From assembly GCA_963666295.1 (NCBI GenBank), contig OY762707.1, positions 1,054,001 through 1,118,000 on the forward strand: a stretch of DNA of 64,000 bases, given 5' to 3'. Position numbers and translations under genes: made by a program. Shown here in pieces: positions 63,279-64,000 of the stretch. How positions within the stretch are numbered: the stretch's first letter is position 1; each line of letters opens with the position of its first letter. Below the pieces are notes generated by a model. That model searched no databases. It was not told the origin of the DNA and worked only from the letters and a program-made list of their open reading frames with translations. The stretch is from QZKY01 sp963666295. Lineage in GTDB: Bacteria; Pseudomonadota; Gammaproteobacteria; Burkholderiales; Burkholderiaceae_D.

Positions 63279-64000
63279 ATGGAAACCTTAAAATTTAGCT
63301 TTTACATTCTAGTCTCATTAATTGCGCTGGCCCTCATTTTTGACTTCATGAACGGCTTTCATGACGCGGCAAATGCAATTGCAACGGTCGTCTCAACGGG
63401 TGTTCTGAAACCACATCACGCTGTTGCGATGGCCGCCTTTTTTAATGTCGTTGCGGTTGCCGTATTCCAGCTACATGTCGCGACCACCATCGGCAAGGGC
63501 ACCATTGACCCCGCCATCGTTGATCACTACGTCATTTTTGGCGCCCTAGTCGGCGCAATTTCGTGGAATGTTCTGACTTGGTATTATGGCATTCCTTCAT
63601 CCTCCTCCCACGCCCTGATTGGCGGCCTGGTAGGAGCTGGCGTTGCCAAGGCCGGCGCAGGCTCACTGGTCGCAAGCGGACTGATTAAAACGATTGTTTT
63701 CATCGTTCTTTCTCCATTACTCGGCTATTTGCTGGGCGCCTTAATCATGGTTGTCGTCTCGTGGGCCTTTGTGCGCGCCACACCGAGGAACGTCGATAAG
63801 TGGTTTCGTCGCATGCAACTGGTTTCTGCGTCCATGTACAGCCTGGGCCATGGCGGCAATGACGCTCAAAAAACCATGGGGATTATCTGGTTGCTGCTTA
63901 TTGCCAGTGGCTGCAGCTCTCCCGACGAGTCAATTCCCATGTGGGTCGTTTTCAGTTGCTATGCTGCGATTGGGCTGGGCACGCTGTTCGGTGGATGGCG
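63279..64000 (+). CDS. Inorganic phosphate transporter Pit (partial, runs off the window)
   Basis: The first 240 residues of a PiT-family permease. METLKFSFYILVSLIALALI is followed by the family motif FDFMNGFHDAANAIATVVST, and later by SSSHALIGGLVGAGVAKAG and the second repeat motif SLGHGGNDAQKTMG. Both inverted-repeat signatures are present. At least six membrane segments are visible. The frame is open to the window edge. Confidence 0.93.
   Translation, partial: METLKFSFYILVSLIALALIFDFMNGFHDAANAIATVVSTGVLKPHHAVAMAAFFNVVAVAVFQLHVATTIGKGTIDPAIVDHYVIFGALVGAISWNVLTWYYGIPSSSSHALIGGLVGAGVAKAGAGSLVASGLIKTIVFIVLSPLLGYLLGALIMVVVSWAFVRATPRNVDKWFRRMQLVSASMYSLGHGGNDAQKTMGIIWLLLIASGCSSPDESIPMWVVFSCYAAIGLGTLFGGW

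Overview
The window is a bacterial chromosome segment, most likely from a betaproteobacterium of the order Burkholderiales, family Oxalobacteraceae (Herminiimonas-like). This rests on the gene order mraZ to ftsZ followed by a peroxiredoxin and lpxC, rnpB next to mraZ, a glyoxylate carboligase-to-pyruvate kinase operon, and the overall protein flavour. The family assignment is inference; the class is secure.

Layout. (1) 1-2.6 kb: metY (O-acetylhomoserine sulfhydrylase) and a conserved protein resembling the MSS51 C-terminal region. (2) 2.67-19.27 kb: a roughly 16.4-kb integrated element in a tRNA-Leu(CAA) gene. It is bounded by about 160-bp direct repeats (2667-2825 and 19042-19201), has a tyrosine integrase beside the intact tRNA, and shows repeated TGTTGGTA-type sites just inside both ends. 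Its satellite-like core is int, alpA, a CHC2 zinc-finger primase fragment and a frameshifted DUF3987 gene. Its cargo is a small XRE regulator, two unknown genes with near-identical leaders, a three-gene restriction-modification-like operon (two methylase-fold proteins plus a GIY-YIG/SF2-helicase fusion) and a higBA-type toxin-antitoxin pair. A 2.8-kb IS21-family element with a 6-bp target duplication sits just upstream of alpA. (3) 19.3-38.6 kb: lpxC, peroxiredoxin and the full division and cell-wall cluster on the minus strand, transcribed from mraZ to ftsZ, with a readable mra promoter and four MraZ boxes spaced exactly 10 bp apart. (4) 38.9-43.0 kb: rnpB, a ClsB-like/YbhP-like pair, an HTH protein, pth and a DUF1840 protein. 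(5) 43.1-50.6 kb: a LysR regulator divergent from gcl-hyi-glxR-ttuD-pyk, the glycerate route from glyoxylate to pyruvate. (6) 50.8-57.4 kb: three consecutive cyclic-di-GMP genes. The first lies between pyk and a second copy of the pyk 3' end with its own terminator; the last is split by a frameshift. (7) 57.9-64 kb: a pabB-pabC fusion, a putative Na+/H+ antiporter, dnaB, a DUF47 protein and the start of a Pit phosphate transporter that runs off the window.

The best candidate for an under-described system is the 4.0-10.7 kb minus-strand block: C-protein-like regulator, two small unknown genes, split methylase, GIY-YIG/helicase, then higBA. Both frameshifted genes (DUF3987 and GGDEF-EAL) are one-base losses and could be real decay or sequence errors. 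No CRISPR array was found.
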